Numbered from the stretch's first letter, positions 37,995 to 47,531 are shown. The stretch is 64,000 nucleotides of DNA from Rosistilla ulvae (GCF_007741475.1 NZ_CP036261.1:5457798-5521797); one strand, 5' to 3'. Notes: a model not told the origin generated them from the letters alone. Made by a program: numbers and translations.

Positions 37995-40900
37995 CCGACT
38001 CGCTCCGCTTTTCGACCGAACAACAAGTTGTCGACGCCTTGACCAAGGCGTCCCAATTGTTGGCCGATGCGCGTCGCAAGCGGGACGAACCGATTGCGGT
38101 GATCGGAATGGGATGCCGGTTCCCCGGAGCGGTCGATCTGGACGCGTTCTGGAAATTGTTACACGACGGGGAGTGCGCGATCGGTCGTGTGCCTAGCGAT
38201 CGTTGGGATGCCGCGGCGTTCACGTCGCCACAGCCCAAGGTGCCTGGCAAGATGATCACCGATCGGGCCGGTTTCATTGACGAGGTCGATCAATTCGATT
38301 CGCGTTTTTTCGAGATCACCCGCCGCGAAGCGAGTTCGCTGGACCCGCAACAGCGACTGCTGTTAGAGACCGCCTGGCGAACGCTGGAACATGCCGGTGT
38401 TCCCGTCGAAAGTACCGCCGGCGGCCGACATGGGGTCTTTGTCGGGATCTGCAGCAGCGACTATTTGGCTTTGCTGAATAAGACTCACCAGTCGGCGATC
38501 GACGCCTATCGCGGAACGGGCAACGCCCACGGAACCGCCGCGGGCCGCTTGAGCTACTTTATGAAGTGGCAGGGGCCCAGCGTCGCGATCGATACCGCCT
38601 GTTCATCATCGCTTGTCGCGTTGCACCACGCCATCGGCAGCCTCCGTGGCGAGGAGTGTGAGATGGCGTTGGTTGCGGGGGTGAATCTGATCCTGACGCC
38701 GGACTTGAGTATCAATCTGTCGCAAGCGGGCATGCTGTCGCCGCAAGGACTTTGCCAGGCGTTCGCCGCATCGGCCGACGGCTTTGTCCGTGGCGAAGGC
38801 TGTGGCGCGGTGCTGCTGAAACGACTCGGCGACGCGATCCGCGATGGCGATCGCATCGTTTGTTGCGTCAGCGGATCGGCCGTCAATCAAGATGGACGCA
38901 GCAACGGACTGACCGCTCCCAACGGAATCGCCCAGCAGGACGTGATCCGCGCCGCGTTGCAACGCAGTCGTCTGAATCCCGATGCGATCGACTACATCGA
39001 AGCCCATGGAACCGGCACGCCGTTGGGAGACCCCATCGAAATGCGGGCGTTGGGCAAGGTATTCGGCCAACGAACGCGCCCCTTGCTGGTCGGATCGGTG
39101 AAGACGAACATCGGTCACTTGGAAGGAGCCGCTGGCGTCGCCGGATTGATCAAGACCTGTCTGTCGCTGCAGCACCAAACGTTGCCACGACACCTGCACT
39201 TTGCTCAGACGAGCGAGCACATCGATTGGTCGTTGCCGATCCAAGTCACCGATCAACGCCGCCCCTGGCAGCCGGCAGCGACGTCGAATGACGACAGTCC
39301 CCTGCGGCGGGCTGGGATCAGCAGCTTTGGGTTTGGCGGTACCAACGCGCATGTGATCGTCGAAGAGTATCTCGCGACCGAATCGATGATCCCCGCCGCT
39401 TCACAGCAAGGTCCGACGATCATCAAACTGTCGGCGAAAACCGAAACCGCTTTGGAACGTTTGATCGATCTCTATGCGAGCGGGCTTCCCGATGCAGCCC
39501 TCTCGCAGATCGCGGCGACCGCCAACTTGGGACGCGACGACTTTCCGTTCCGCCGCTTCGTGGTCGCTCGCAACCGTGAAGAACTGCTCGCGGGCCTTCG
39601 CGGCCACGGATCGATCGCGGATCCCAACGATCCGTCTTTCGCCGACCTGATGCAGATCGGAAAGCGATACGTCGCGGGCGAAGCGATCGATTGGTCAGCG
39701 ATCACCCCGGGCCGACGCGATCAAATGGTCGCGCTGCCAGGACATCCCTTCAATCGTCAACGCTGCTGGCTGCCGCAAAACAAGGCAGTCGCTGCGGTCA
39801 GCCCCATCGCCAGCGCGTCGCTCGCCAGCCGCCCCCGCGCCGAGCACCCGTTGCTGGGCAGCCAATTGGATCTGGCGGGCAAGTCGATAATTTTTGAGAG
39901 CGATCTCGCTAAGGTCGATTACCTGGACGATCACCGCTTGCGGGGCGAAGCGATCTTCCCGGCGACAGGTTACATCGAACAAGGGCTCGCCGCAGCAAAG
40001 CGTTTGGCGGGGCGAACGCTTAGCGTTCGCGAGCTGCAATTGCACCGCCCGCTCGTGATCGGCAAGGACGCCTGCCGAGTGCAGATCGTGATGGAGCCCG
40101 ACTTCAACGGCGGATACCGCTGCAGCATTCAACATCGCGGTGCCAGCCAGTGGCTTGAACACGCCTCGATGCACTTGCGCGAATCCGATCAAAACGAATT
40201 GCAGGTCGCCAGCTGGAACGAGATCGGTCCGAAGGAGAACTGCGAAGATCATATCGCCGTCGACGAACACTATGCAGCGATGGATGCGATGGGCATCCAA
40301 TACGGTTCGGCGTTTCGTGGGCTGCGTTGTCTGAGCACCCGCGGCGCGGCTGCCTATGGCCTGGTTCAACTGCCCGCCTCCGCGGGCGATCCGACTAACT
40401 ATTGCGTCCACCCGGCGCTGTTGGACTCTGCATTGCAGATCCTGGCAACCTTGGTCCCAACAGTTCAGCGGGCGATGTGGTTGCCGGTGTCGATCGATCG
40501 CGTTGATTTTGCCAATCTCGACGTCTCGCCCGATAACGTGCACGTCGGTGGGCGATTGCTGCGCGACCAAACGACCGATCAATGGATCGGCGATATCCAG
40601 ATCTGCGATCAAACGCAAACCGTCATCGGAAATATCCGCGGCTTGCGACTGCAGCGGTTGGCCGCTCCGCAGCCCCAATCGAGTCGAACCCCGTCGAGCA
40701 ATTCAGCCTCGGTGGCATCGATCGGCAAGCCGTCGGATTACGCCGACGGTGCCGCTTACGAAGCCAAGTTGTTGGATTTCGCGCAACAAAAGGTCGCCGA
40801 AATCGCAGAGATTGAATTGCATGAAGTTCTCCTAGATTCCCCGCTGACGTCGCTGGGACTCGATTCCATCATGGCGATCGAATTGCAGGACGTGCTTGAA

Positions 40901-41053
40901 AAAGAATTAGACATCCACGTCTCGATGGATCTGTTCTTGAAGGATCTGAGCCTGCGAGCCCTGCTGCACGAAGTGCTTTCCACAAGCCAATCAGGCGACG
41001 CACACCACGCGAGCTCGTCCTCCGACGACGCATGGGTTGAGGGGGCGTTATGA
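37991..41053 (+). CDS. Second PKS module: KS-DH-ACP, no AT and no KR
   Basis: A 1020-residue module that should extend the chain from the first megasynthase. KS spans about 33-455 with Cys204, His339 and His376 intact; DH spans about 610-900 with His648 (HRLRGEAIFP) and Asp812 (DSALQ); the ACP attachment is Ser959 in GLDSIMAI. Between KS and DH there are only the short linkers that normally flank an AT (KLSAKTETAL... and VALPGHPFNRQRCW), about 130 residues instead of the usual 450. A DH without KR has no hydroxyl to eliminate unless a reductase acts in trans or the module 1 KR serves both. The 5' and 3' ends overlap the neighbours by 4 bp each, so translation is coupled. Confidence 0.9.
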   Translation: MTDSLRFSTEQQVVDALTKASQLLADARRKRDEPIAVIGMGCRFPGAVDLDAFWKLLHDGECAIGRVPSDRWDAAAFTSPQPKVPGKMITDRAGFIDEVDQFDSRFFEITRREASSLDPQQRLLLETAWRTLEHAGVPVESTAGGRHGVFVGICSSDYLALLNKTHQSAIDAYRGTGNAHGTAAGRLSYFMKWQGPSVAIDTACSSSLVALHHAIGSLRGEECEMALVAGVNLILTPDLSINLSQAGMLSPQGLCQAFAASADGFVRGEGCGAVLLKRLGDAIRDGDRIVCCVSGSAVNQDGRSNGLTAPNGIAQQDVIRAALQRSRLNPDAIDYIEAHGTGTPLGDPIEMRALGKVFGQRTRPLLVGSVKTNIGHLEGAAGVAGLIKTCLSLQHQTLPRHLHFAQTSEHIDWSLPIQVTDQRRPWQPAATSNDDSPLRRAGISSFGFGGTNAHVIVEEYLATESMIPAASQQGPTIIKLSAKTETALERLIDLYASGLPDAALSQIAATANLGRDDFPFRRFVVARNREELLAGLRGHGSIADPNDPSFADLMQIGKRYVAGEAIDWSAITPGRRDQMVALPGHPFNRQRCWLPQNKAVAAVSPIASASLASRPRAEHPLLGSQLDLAGKSIIFESDLAKVDYLDDHRLRGEAIFPATGYIEQGLAAAKRLAGRTLSVRELQLHRPLVIGKDACRVQIVMEPDFNGGYRCSIQHRGASQWLEHASMHLRESDQNELQVASWNEIGPKENCEDHIAVDEHYAAMDAMGIQYGSAFRGLRCLSTRGAAAYGLVQLPASAGDPTNYCVHPALLDSALQILATLVPTVQRAMWLPVSIDRVDFANLDVSPDNVHVGGRLLRDQTTDQWIGDIQICDQTQTVIGNIRGLRLQRLAAPQPQSSRTPSSNSASVASIGKPSDYADGAAYEAKLLDFAQQKVAEIAEIELHEVLLDSPLTSLGLDSIMAIELQDVLEKELDIHVSMDLFLKDLSLRALLHEVLSTSQSGDAHHASSSSDDAWVEGAL

Positions 41054-44000
41054 TTTCGGTTGATCCCGTTGTCGGCAACCTGGTCGCAGACCTGCGCCAG
41101 CGTGGCGTAAAGCTGTGGAATGACGGAGGCTTGCTTCGTTTCAGCGCCTCAAAAAGTGCGCTCTCGCCAGCGCTGATGCTGCAGATGCGAAAGCATAAAG
41201 CCGCAATTTTGGATTTGCTGCAGCAAGAATCTCCCGTCGAAGCCGACGACCAGCAAACCGGTCCGGTTTCCCTCGGGCAGGAATCGCTGTGGTTGCTGCA
41301 CAAGCAATTCCCCGACAGTCCCGCCTATAACACGGCGGCTACGCTGCGATTTTTAGCCCCCGTCGATGTCGGCGCGCTCCGCGCCGCGTTTCAGAAACTG
41401 ATCGCACGTCACGAACCGCTGCGAACCACCTTTGCCGCCGCAGAGCAGGATGTTCAGGCCATCGTGCATTCGAGCGCGACGCTTGATTTTCAGCAGGCGG
41501 GCGTCGCGAATATCGCGGACGACGCGGCACTGCATCAATACGTACGATCCGAATACTTGCATCCGTTTCGCCTCGACCAAAGTCCGCTGATGCGAGTCCG
41601 ATTGTTTACGCGATCGGCCAACGATCAGATCCTTTTAATCGTCGTCCACCACATCGTTTTCGACGCCTGGTCGTTGTGGGTGATGCAAGATGAACTGAAG
41701 CAGTTGTATGCCAGTGAAGTCGCTGGCACAGATTGTTTGTTGCCTACGTTGCCGGCCAAATACAGCGACTTTGTCCGCTGGCAACGCGAGTTTCCCGAGA
41801 CCGCTGCGGGCAACAAACAATGGGATTACTGGAAACAGCAATTGGCGGGCGATCCGGTGCCTGCGGAACTGTTGTGGGACCGACCACGCCCGCGTCGCAG
41901 TGCAGCGCAGGGAGCGACGTTGCATTTCCCGATCGACAATCAATTATCGGATCGCCTGCGACAGTTGGGGCGAGAGAACAACGCGACTCCACTGGCCACG
42001 GGATTGGCGGTTTTTCAAACGCTGCTGTTTCGGCTGACTCACGTCGAGGACGCGGTCGTGGGGATGACAACCGCCGGGCGTTCCACACGTCAATACGGCA
42101 ACGCGATCGGCTATTTCGTCAACACGCTGCCGATCCGCGGACGAATTCAGGGACAGCTGAAGTTCGCGGAAGTTCTGGCGTCGGCGATGCAAACGACTGT
42201 CGAAGCGCGGCAATCGCAAGACTTTCCCTTTGCACTCCTTGTCCAGCGTCTGCAACCGATCCGCGATTTGTCGGCACCGCCACTGTGCCGCGTCGTGTTT
42301 GGGCTACAGAAGCCGATGGCCGGCGATGACGTGGCGGGCTTGTTGGCTGGTAGCGACCAGGCCGTCGAGTGGGGTGACACCCGCGTCGCCTGCTATCCGA
42401 TGGATCAACAGGAAGGTCAGTTCGATCTGGTGCTGGAACTCTACCAGACACCCGACGGCTACACCGGTGTGTTGAAGTACGATGAAAACCTGCTGCAGCC
42501 GGCATCGGCGCAGCGATTCGCCAACCGCTACGTCCATCTGTTGCGTCAGGTTGTCGCGGATCCCAATCGAGCGATCGATGATTATTCGATCGTTCCCAAC
42601 GACGAACAATCGGAATTGCTTCAGTTGTCGGTCGCACCCGCGATCGACGATCCACAACACCTTCGCTACGACCGCTGGTTTGAAGAACAAGCTGCCGCGA
42701 CGCCCGACAAGCTGGCCGCGGTCTTCGGCTCGACCCAGCTGACCTATGCCGAACTAGACGCCCAGGCGAATCGCGTCGCTCGGCTGCTGCAGCAACACGG
42801 CGCAACGGTCGACAGCCACGTGATCGTCGCTGGCAATCGCACGATCGAAGCCCCGATCATGATGTTGGCCTGTTTCAAAATCGGCGCCGCCTATGTGCCG
42901 ATGGCGCCAGCGACACCCGAGGTCCGCGCTTGCCAAATCGTCAGCGACTGCAACCCAGCGATCGTCGTCGCCGAAGCCAAGTTAGCCGCATCGCTTGCCG
43001 AAGCCTTGCCGCAGCGGTGCGTGCTCGATGCGTCGACGCTGTTGGAATCAGCCAAAAATTTGGACGCTACACCGATCGACGTATCGTTTGCCGAAGCGAC
43101 AACGGCTTACATGATCTGCACCTCGGGATCGACCGGAACGCCCAAAGGGATCGCCGTCTCACATGCCGCTCTCTGTCGTCACACCGCCAGCATGCGTGAG
43201 GTCTTTGACACGACGGCCGACGATCGCATGTACCAGTTCAGCGACCTGACCTTTGATCCGTCGATCGAACAGATGGTTGTCCCATGGTCGGTTGGCGGAA
43301 CCGTTGTTTTTCGCGACGACAACTTGCCGTCGGTCGAAGCGTTTTGGCAGACGATGCTGGATCAAAAGATCACGATCGCCAACCTGCCTCCCAAGTATTT
43401 CGAAGAGTGCAGCCGAGCGATCCCGTTTGGCGATGCCTGGCCGCGAAGCCTGCGGTTGATGATCGTTGGCGGCGACGTCTTCCCACGCGATGTGGCTAGC
43501 GACTGGATCGATCGCGGCGTCCGACTGCTCAACGCCTACGGTCCCACCGAGACCGTGATCACCGCGACGACCTGCGATGTGACAGCCGACTGGGCCCGCC
43601 AGAGATTACCGATTGGCAAACCGAAGCCCGGCTCGACAGCTTTCGTATTGGATCGGCAGCATAGACCAATGCCGATCGGCGTCGCGGGTGAACTCTTTTT
43701 GGGCGGGCCAATGCTGGCCGACGGATACGTCAATCTGCCCGAAGAGACGGCCCAGCGGTTTGTCGAAATCGAAGTCGCGGGGGTGTCTCGGCGGCTGTAT
43801 CGATCGGGCGATCTGACGCGTTGGAACGCCGAGGGTCAGTTGGAGTTTTTGGGCCGCATCGATCGCCAAGTGAAGATCCGCGGTTTCCGGATCGAGCTGG
43901 GGGATATCGAAGCGGCGTTGGGATCCCATCCTGGCGTCAGCGCTGGGATCGTGAAGGCGTTTGAAGATGCTGGCGATACGTATCTGGCGGCGTTCCTGAC

Positions 44001-44469
44001 AACCGAACCCACCGACGATGTGAGCGTCGAATCGATTACGTCACATCTTAAGGGGCGTCTGCCGATTTACATGGTTCCGCAGCGGGTCGTGATCCTGGAT
44101 CAATTGCCCCTGTTGGCCAGTGGCAAGATCGATGTGAACCGACTGCACGCCGATCCTCCGTCGGCCGCTGCGATGCAGCGAGAATATGTCGCGCCGCGAA
44201 CCGAGGTCGAAACTATCATGGCCAATGTTTGGGCGAGCGTCTTGAATTTGGAACGGGTTGGAATCGACGACGACTTCTACGACCTCGGCGGCGGATCGCT
44301 GCAAGCGCTTCGCATCGTATCGGAATTGGCAGCTCAAGACCTTGTTTCGCACAGCGACGACGACAGCGCTCCGTTAAGCCCACAGATGCTGTTTCAGTAC
44401 ACGACGATTTCAGAACTTTCACCCCACCTGGGGTTAGCGAGTAAAGAGACTGATGTTAATGAAGAATAA
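41050..44469 (+). CDS. NRPS module: TubC docking-C-A-PCP, no thioesterase
   Basis: An 1139-residue module that should condense the polyketide chain with one amino acid. The first 55 residues match the TubC-type N-terminal docking domain (ADLRQRGVKLWNDGGLLRF). The condensation domain has an intact HHIVFD at 200-205. The adenylation domain spans about 545-1030 with TSGSTGTPKG and FDPSIEQ; reading the ten pocket positions by hand gives D-P-E-N-M-V-A-I-T-K, which keeps Asp235 for an alpha-amino acid but matches no code I know. The PCP attachment is Ser1083 in GGGSLQ. There is no TE or reductase after it. It overlaps the tandem KASIII gene by 17 bp. Confidence 0.9.
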   Translation: MISVDPVVGNLVADLRQRGVKLWNDGGLLRFSASKSALSPALMLQMRKHKAAILDLLQQESPVEADDQQTGPVSLGQESLWLLHKQFPDSPAYNTAATLRFLAPVDVGALRAAFQKLIARHEPLRTTFAAAEQDVQAIVHSSATLDFQQAGVANIADDAALHQYVRSEYLHPFRLDQSPLMRVRLFTRSANDQILLIVVHHIVFDAWSLWVMQDELKQLYASEVAGTDCLLPTLPAKYSDFVRWQREFPETAAGNKQWDYWKQQLAGDPVPAELLWDRPRPRRSAAQGATLHFPIDNQLSDRLRQLGRENNATPLATGLAVFQTLLFRLTHVEDAVVGMTTAGRSTRQYGNAIGYFVNTLPIRGRIQGQLKFAEVLASAMQTTVEARQSQDFPFALLVQRLQPIRDLSAPPLCRVVFGLQKPMAGDDVAGLLAGSDQAVEWGDTRVACYPMDQQEGQFDLVLELYQTPDGYTGVLKYDENLLQPASAQRFANRYVHLLRQVVADPNRAIDDYSIVPNDEQSELLQLSVAPAIDDPQHLRYDRWFEEQAAATPDKLAAVFGSTQLTYAELDAQANRVARLLQQHGATVDSHVIVAGNRTIEAPIMMLACFKIGAAYVPMAPATPEVRACQIVSDCNPAIVVAEAKLAASLAEALPQRCVLDASTLLESAKNLDATPIDVSFAEATTAYMICTSGSTGTPKGIAVSHAALCRHTASMREVFDTTADDRMYQFSDLTFDPSIEQMVVPWSVGGTVVFRDDNLPSVEAFWQTMLDQKITIANLPPKYFEECSRAIPFGDAWPRSLRLMIVGGDVFPRDVASDWIDRGVRLLNAYGPTETVITATTCDVTADWARQRLPIGKPKPGSTAFVLDRQHRPMPIGVAGELFLGGPMLADGYVNLPEETAQRFVEIEVAGVSRRLYRSGDLTRWNAEGQLEFLGRIDRQVKIRGFRIELGDIEAALGSHPGVSAGIVKAFEDAGDTYLAAFLTTEPTDDVSVESITSHLKGRLPIYMVPQRVVILDQLPLLASGKIDVNRLHADPPSAAAMQREYVAPRTEVETIMANVWASVLNLERVGIDDDFYDLGGGSLQALRIVSELAAQDLVSHSDDDSAPLSPQMLFQYTTISELSPHLGLASKETDVNEE

Positions 44470-46468
44470 CGATACCATGCTGCGTTCCGTCATTGAGAGC
44501 ATTGGTGTTTACCTGCCTTCAAACGAAGTCACGACCGACGAGATTGTGAAGGGCTGCGAGCGGAAGGTTCGCGTGCCGTTAGCGAAATTGACCGGCATTC
44601 GCTCGCGCCGCCGCGCTGGAGTCGATGAATTTTCGATCGATCTGGCAGAGAAAGCTGTCAGCGATTGTTTGGACCATTCGTCGCTGGCGGCCGACCAAGT
44701 CGACGCGATCGTCTGCACCAACATCTCGCGTTGGGACGACAAAAATTCGGTCACCTTTGAACCGGCAACCAGCGTCCGACTGAAGTCGATGCTCGGGCTG
44801 GAAAACGCCATCGCAATCGACATCTCCAATGCTTGCGCGGGGATGTGGACCGGCGTCTATATGGTCGACGCACTGATTCGCAGCGGTGCGATCCGCAGCG
44901 GAATGGTGGTCAGTGGTGAATACATCACGCACCTGATCGATACCGCGCAGAAGGAAATCGTCGACTTCATGGATCCCCAATTGGCGTCGTTGACGTTGGG
45001 GGACGCCGGCGTCGCGTTGACCTTGACCGCCGCTGGTTCGGCGGGCAGCGGATTCCACGATCTCGACATGTACACGCTCAGCAAATACAGCCAGTTTTGT
45101 GTCGCCAAGCCAACCGATAAGCCTCACGGCGGCGCGGCGATGTACACCGACGCGATCAAAGTTACCGAATCGGTGGTGCCTCACGCAGCGCGGCACGCCA
45201 AAGACATCCTGGATCGGAACCAGTGGGGGTTTGATGCCGTTGGCCATGTGATCCCACATCAAACCAGTAAGCTCACGATGCAAGAAGGGATGCGGGAAAT
45301 CAAGCGTCTGTTTGACTACGATCTTTCGCAACGCCTAATCAACAACTTGGAACAACGTGGCAACACGTCCAGCAACGCCCACTTCCTGGCTTTGCACGAC
45401 GCGATGCGGCGGCGCGAGGTGAAAGGGGGCGATTCGATCATCTTCTGCATTTCGGGATCGGGACAAACGACGGGGACCGCACTTTATGTGTGCGATGATT
45501 TGCCCGAACGGATCAACGCCGAAGACGCCAAAAGCGGCAAGCCACGGCGCGAGATCGCGTCGAACGAATCAGCCTTGATGCCGATCCAATTGCAAGTCGA
45601 ATCGATCGGCCTCGCGTATCCGCCAACGCGTGAGTCGGCCGATACGCTGACCATGCTGCAACAGGCCGGCGAGCAGTGCCTGGAACAATCCAGTTGTGAA
45701 AAACAGGACATCGATATCCTGATCGCCGCCTGCACCTACCGAACCGAATTTGTCATGGAACCGGCGATCGCGGCGCTGCTGGCTGGGCGGATGGAGATCA
45801 ACTTCGATCGCGAACCCGATGCCGCCGACAAGACGTTTGCCTTCGATGTGATCAACGGTGAAGTGGGGATGATGAAGTCGCTATTCCTGGCTTCGGAGTT
45901 TATTCGCGCCGGACGTGGTCAGAAGGTGATGGTGGTCGGTTCGGAAGTCGACAACAATGCAGCGGATCGCCCCGAGCAATCGCTGGACGTTTCGCCGATG
46001 GCATCGGCGATGATCGTGCAAGAATCGGTCGATGCGACTAACGGATTCCTGTCGTTCCATTTCCAAGACTTCACGCAGTTCAAGGACCTCCGAAAAACAG
46101 AAGTCAACTGGAACGAACGAGGGCAAGCTTGTTTGCACTGCACCGACCAACCCGATGCGTTGCATGCGGCGTATCTGGAATGCATCGAGACAACGGTCGC
46201 GAATTTCTTAAAAAACAACGAGCTTTCGCTCGATGACATCGCCCGCATCGTTCCCTCCCCGATCTCCAGCGCGTTTGTCGCCGACGTTGCGTCGCGGTTG
46301 CAATTCCCCGCCGATAAAACGCTCGACATCTCCGACGCCAACGGTTCGCTGATGTCTTCAGCGATCCCGGTCGGGGTGAAGAACCTCGATGCCGCCCCCG
46401 GCGACATGGTCCTCTTCATTAGCGTCAGCCCCGGCATCCAGATTGGATGTGCTCTCTACATCGCCTAG
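44453..46468 (+). CDS. Tandem KASIII-like protein: active FabH-like domain fused to a degenerate one
   Basis: A 671-residue fusion of two thiolase-fold, FabH-like domains. Domain 1 (about 10-350) has the full triad: Cys128 (SNACAGM), His269 (VIPHQTSK) and Asn304 (RGNTSSN). Domain 2 (about 380-671) aligns at DVINGEVGM, where Glu470 replaces the Cys, and VPSPISS, where Ser602 replaces the His; a DANGSLMSSAIP segment is at the Asn region. This resembles a fused PqsB/PqsC-like heterodimer with one active and one structural half. Being last in the PKS-NRPS operon with no TE, it may make the final carbon-carbon bond or release the chain; this is inference. Start could also be ATG 44459 or 44477. 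Confidence 0.82.
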   Translation: MLMKNNDTMLRSVIESIGVYLPSNEVTTDEIVKGCERKVRVPLAKLTGIRSRRRAGVDEFSIDLAEKAVSDCLDHSSLAADQVDAIVCTNISRWDDKNSVTFEPATSVRLKSMLGLENAIAIDISNACAGMWTGVYMVDALIRSGAIRSGMVVSGEYITHLIDTAQKEIVDFMDPQLASLTLGDAGVALTLTAAGSAGSGFHDLDMYTLSKYSQFCVAKPTDKPHGGAAMYTDAIKVTESVVPHAARHAKDILDRNQWGFDAVGHVIPHQTSKLTMQEGMREIKRLFDYDLSQRLINNLEQRGNTSSNAHFLALHDAMRRREVKGGDSIIFCISGSGQTTGTALYVCDDLPERINAEDAKSGKPRREIASNESALMPIQLQVESIGLAYPPTRESADTLTMLQQAGEQCLEQSSCEKQDIDILIAACTYRTEFVMEPAIAALLAGRMEINFDREPDAADKTFAFDVINGEVGMMKSLFLASEFIRAGRGQKVMVVGSEVDNNAADRPEQSLDVSPMASAMIVQESVDATNGFLSFHFQDFTQFKDLRKTEVNWNERGQACLHCTDQPDALHAAYLECIETTVANFLKNNELSLDDIARIVPSPISSAFVADVASRLQFPADKTLDISDANGSLMSSAIPVGVKNLDAAPGDMVLFISVSPGIQIGCALYIA

Positions 46469-46472
46469 CGGG

Positions 46473-47531
46473 CTATTCGACTTCGCACTCATTTGATCCG
46501 CGTTTGGCGCAGACCGACGCCGGCTTGTTTCTCGCCTGAGTGATTTCGATCTGTAAACGATTCCCGTCGCCGGCCGACAACAGTCGCTGCCGCATCGCTT
46601 CGGCGGAATCTTGGTCGGGGCAAAACGCAAAAATCGTTGGCCCCCACGAACTCTGGCCGATGCCTTGGCAGCCCGCATCGCGAAGCGTTGCGACCAGAGC
46701 TTCCAATTGCGGACCGTTGTAGGCACCGCCTTGCACCGGGGCGAACAACATTCCCGAGGTGTGGTTGTATCGGGAGACCGATTCGCAAAACGCATCGAAA
46801 TCGTGAGCGATGATCGCCGGCAGGATCTCGTCGTTCATGATCGCCAACAGCGCATCGCGCTCGGCTGGCGCGGCAGCAGCTAATTGAGCGAAGTGCGCCT
46901 GTTCCACGCCGCCATGAACGTGCGCCTTGAACTGGCGAGGCCGAACCAACAAGATCCGCCAGTGGCTCGGAAACGGCTGCGTCGCCGAGAGCCTTCCCAG
47001 CGTCTGTCCCTCGGGGATTCCCGATTCAACGACTAACCCGCCGTGCGCAAAACCATGCACTCCGATCGCCGAGCGTCTACCGCGAGCTGCGATCTCCGCC
47101 GCCAGTTGTTCCAACGAGATCGGCATCTGAAACAGCGTCGTCAACGCGGTGGCGACCGCTAGATTGATCTGAGTTCCCGAGCCCAAACCGGCGTGCGCGT
47201 CGGACGACTGCAGTAATTGCAGATCACAGGGGGGCAGCGAGGGCAAGCCAAAGTGATCGACAAACCGCTGGGCGACTTCTCGACACCGCGATTCGAATTC
47301 ACCGGCAAAGCGAAACCGATCCGAACGGACAGCGCGGACGTGAACGCTCGGTCGGCGAATCATCAGCCCGCAACCGCCGTAACAAACGCGATCGACAGGC
47401 TGGGTCGATAACAACCCGAAATGCAACCGGCTGCCCGTGACAACATCCACCCGTTGGCAAGCGACCGGATGGGTGGGCAGGTGCGACGCGCAAGTCGCTT
47501 CGGAGCTGGGATCATTGGCTGACATGCCCAC
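46473..47531 (-). CDS. mptG: Beta-ribofuranosylaminobenzene 5'-phosphate synthase (MptG-like)
   Basis: A 352-residue GHMP-kinase-fold protein that matches RFAP synthase, which joins 4-aminobenzoate and PRPP with CO2 loss in the first committed step of tetrahydromethanopterin synthesis. Visible family features are VVTGSRLHFGLL near residue 31, YGGCGLMI, and the GHMP-like glycine motif SDAHAGLGSGTQI (about 109-121). Planctomycetes are known to carry the tetrahydromethanopterin C1 pathway, so the presence is expected. It is convergent with the tandem KASIII gene (4-bp gap). GTG 47531 is used because GGAG lies 10 nt upstream; ATG 47525 is an alternative. Confidence 0.85.
   Translation of the reverse strand: MGMSANDPSSEATCASHLPTHPVACQRVDVVTGSRLHFGLLSTQPVDRVCYGGCGLMIRRPSVHVRAVRSDRFRFAGEFESRCREVAQRFVDHFGLPSLPPCDLQLLQSSDAHAGLGSGTQINLAVATALTTLFQMPISLEQLAAEIAARGRRSAIGVHGFAHGGLVVESGIPEGQTLGRLSATQPFPSHWRILLVRPRQFKAHVHGGVEQAHFAQLAAAAPAERDALLAIMNDEILPAIIAHDFDAFCESVSRYNHTSGMLFAPVQGGAYNGPQLEALVATLRDAGCQGIGQSSWGPTIFAFCPDQDSAEAMRQRLLSAGDGNRLQIEITQARNKPASVCAKRGSNECEVE

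Noticed and set aside
44150-44469. Thioesterase or reductase at the NRPS end
   Set aside because: Only about 55 residues follow the PCP serine; no GxSxG or Rossmann motif.
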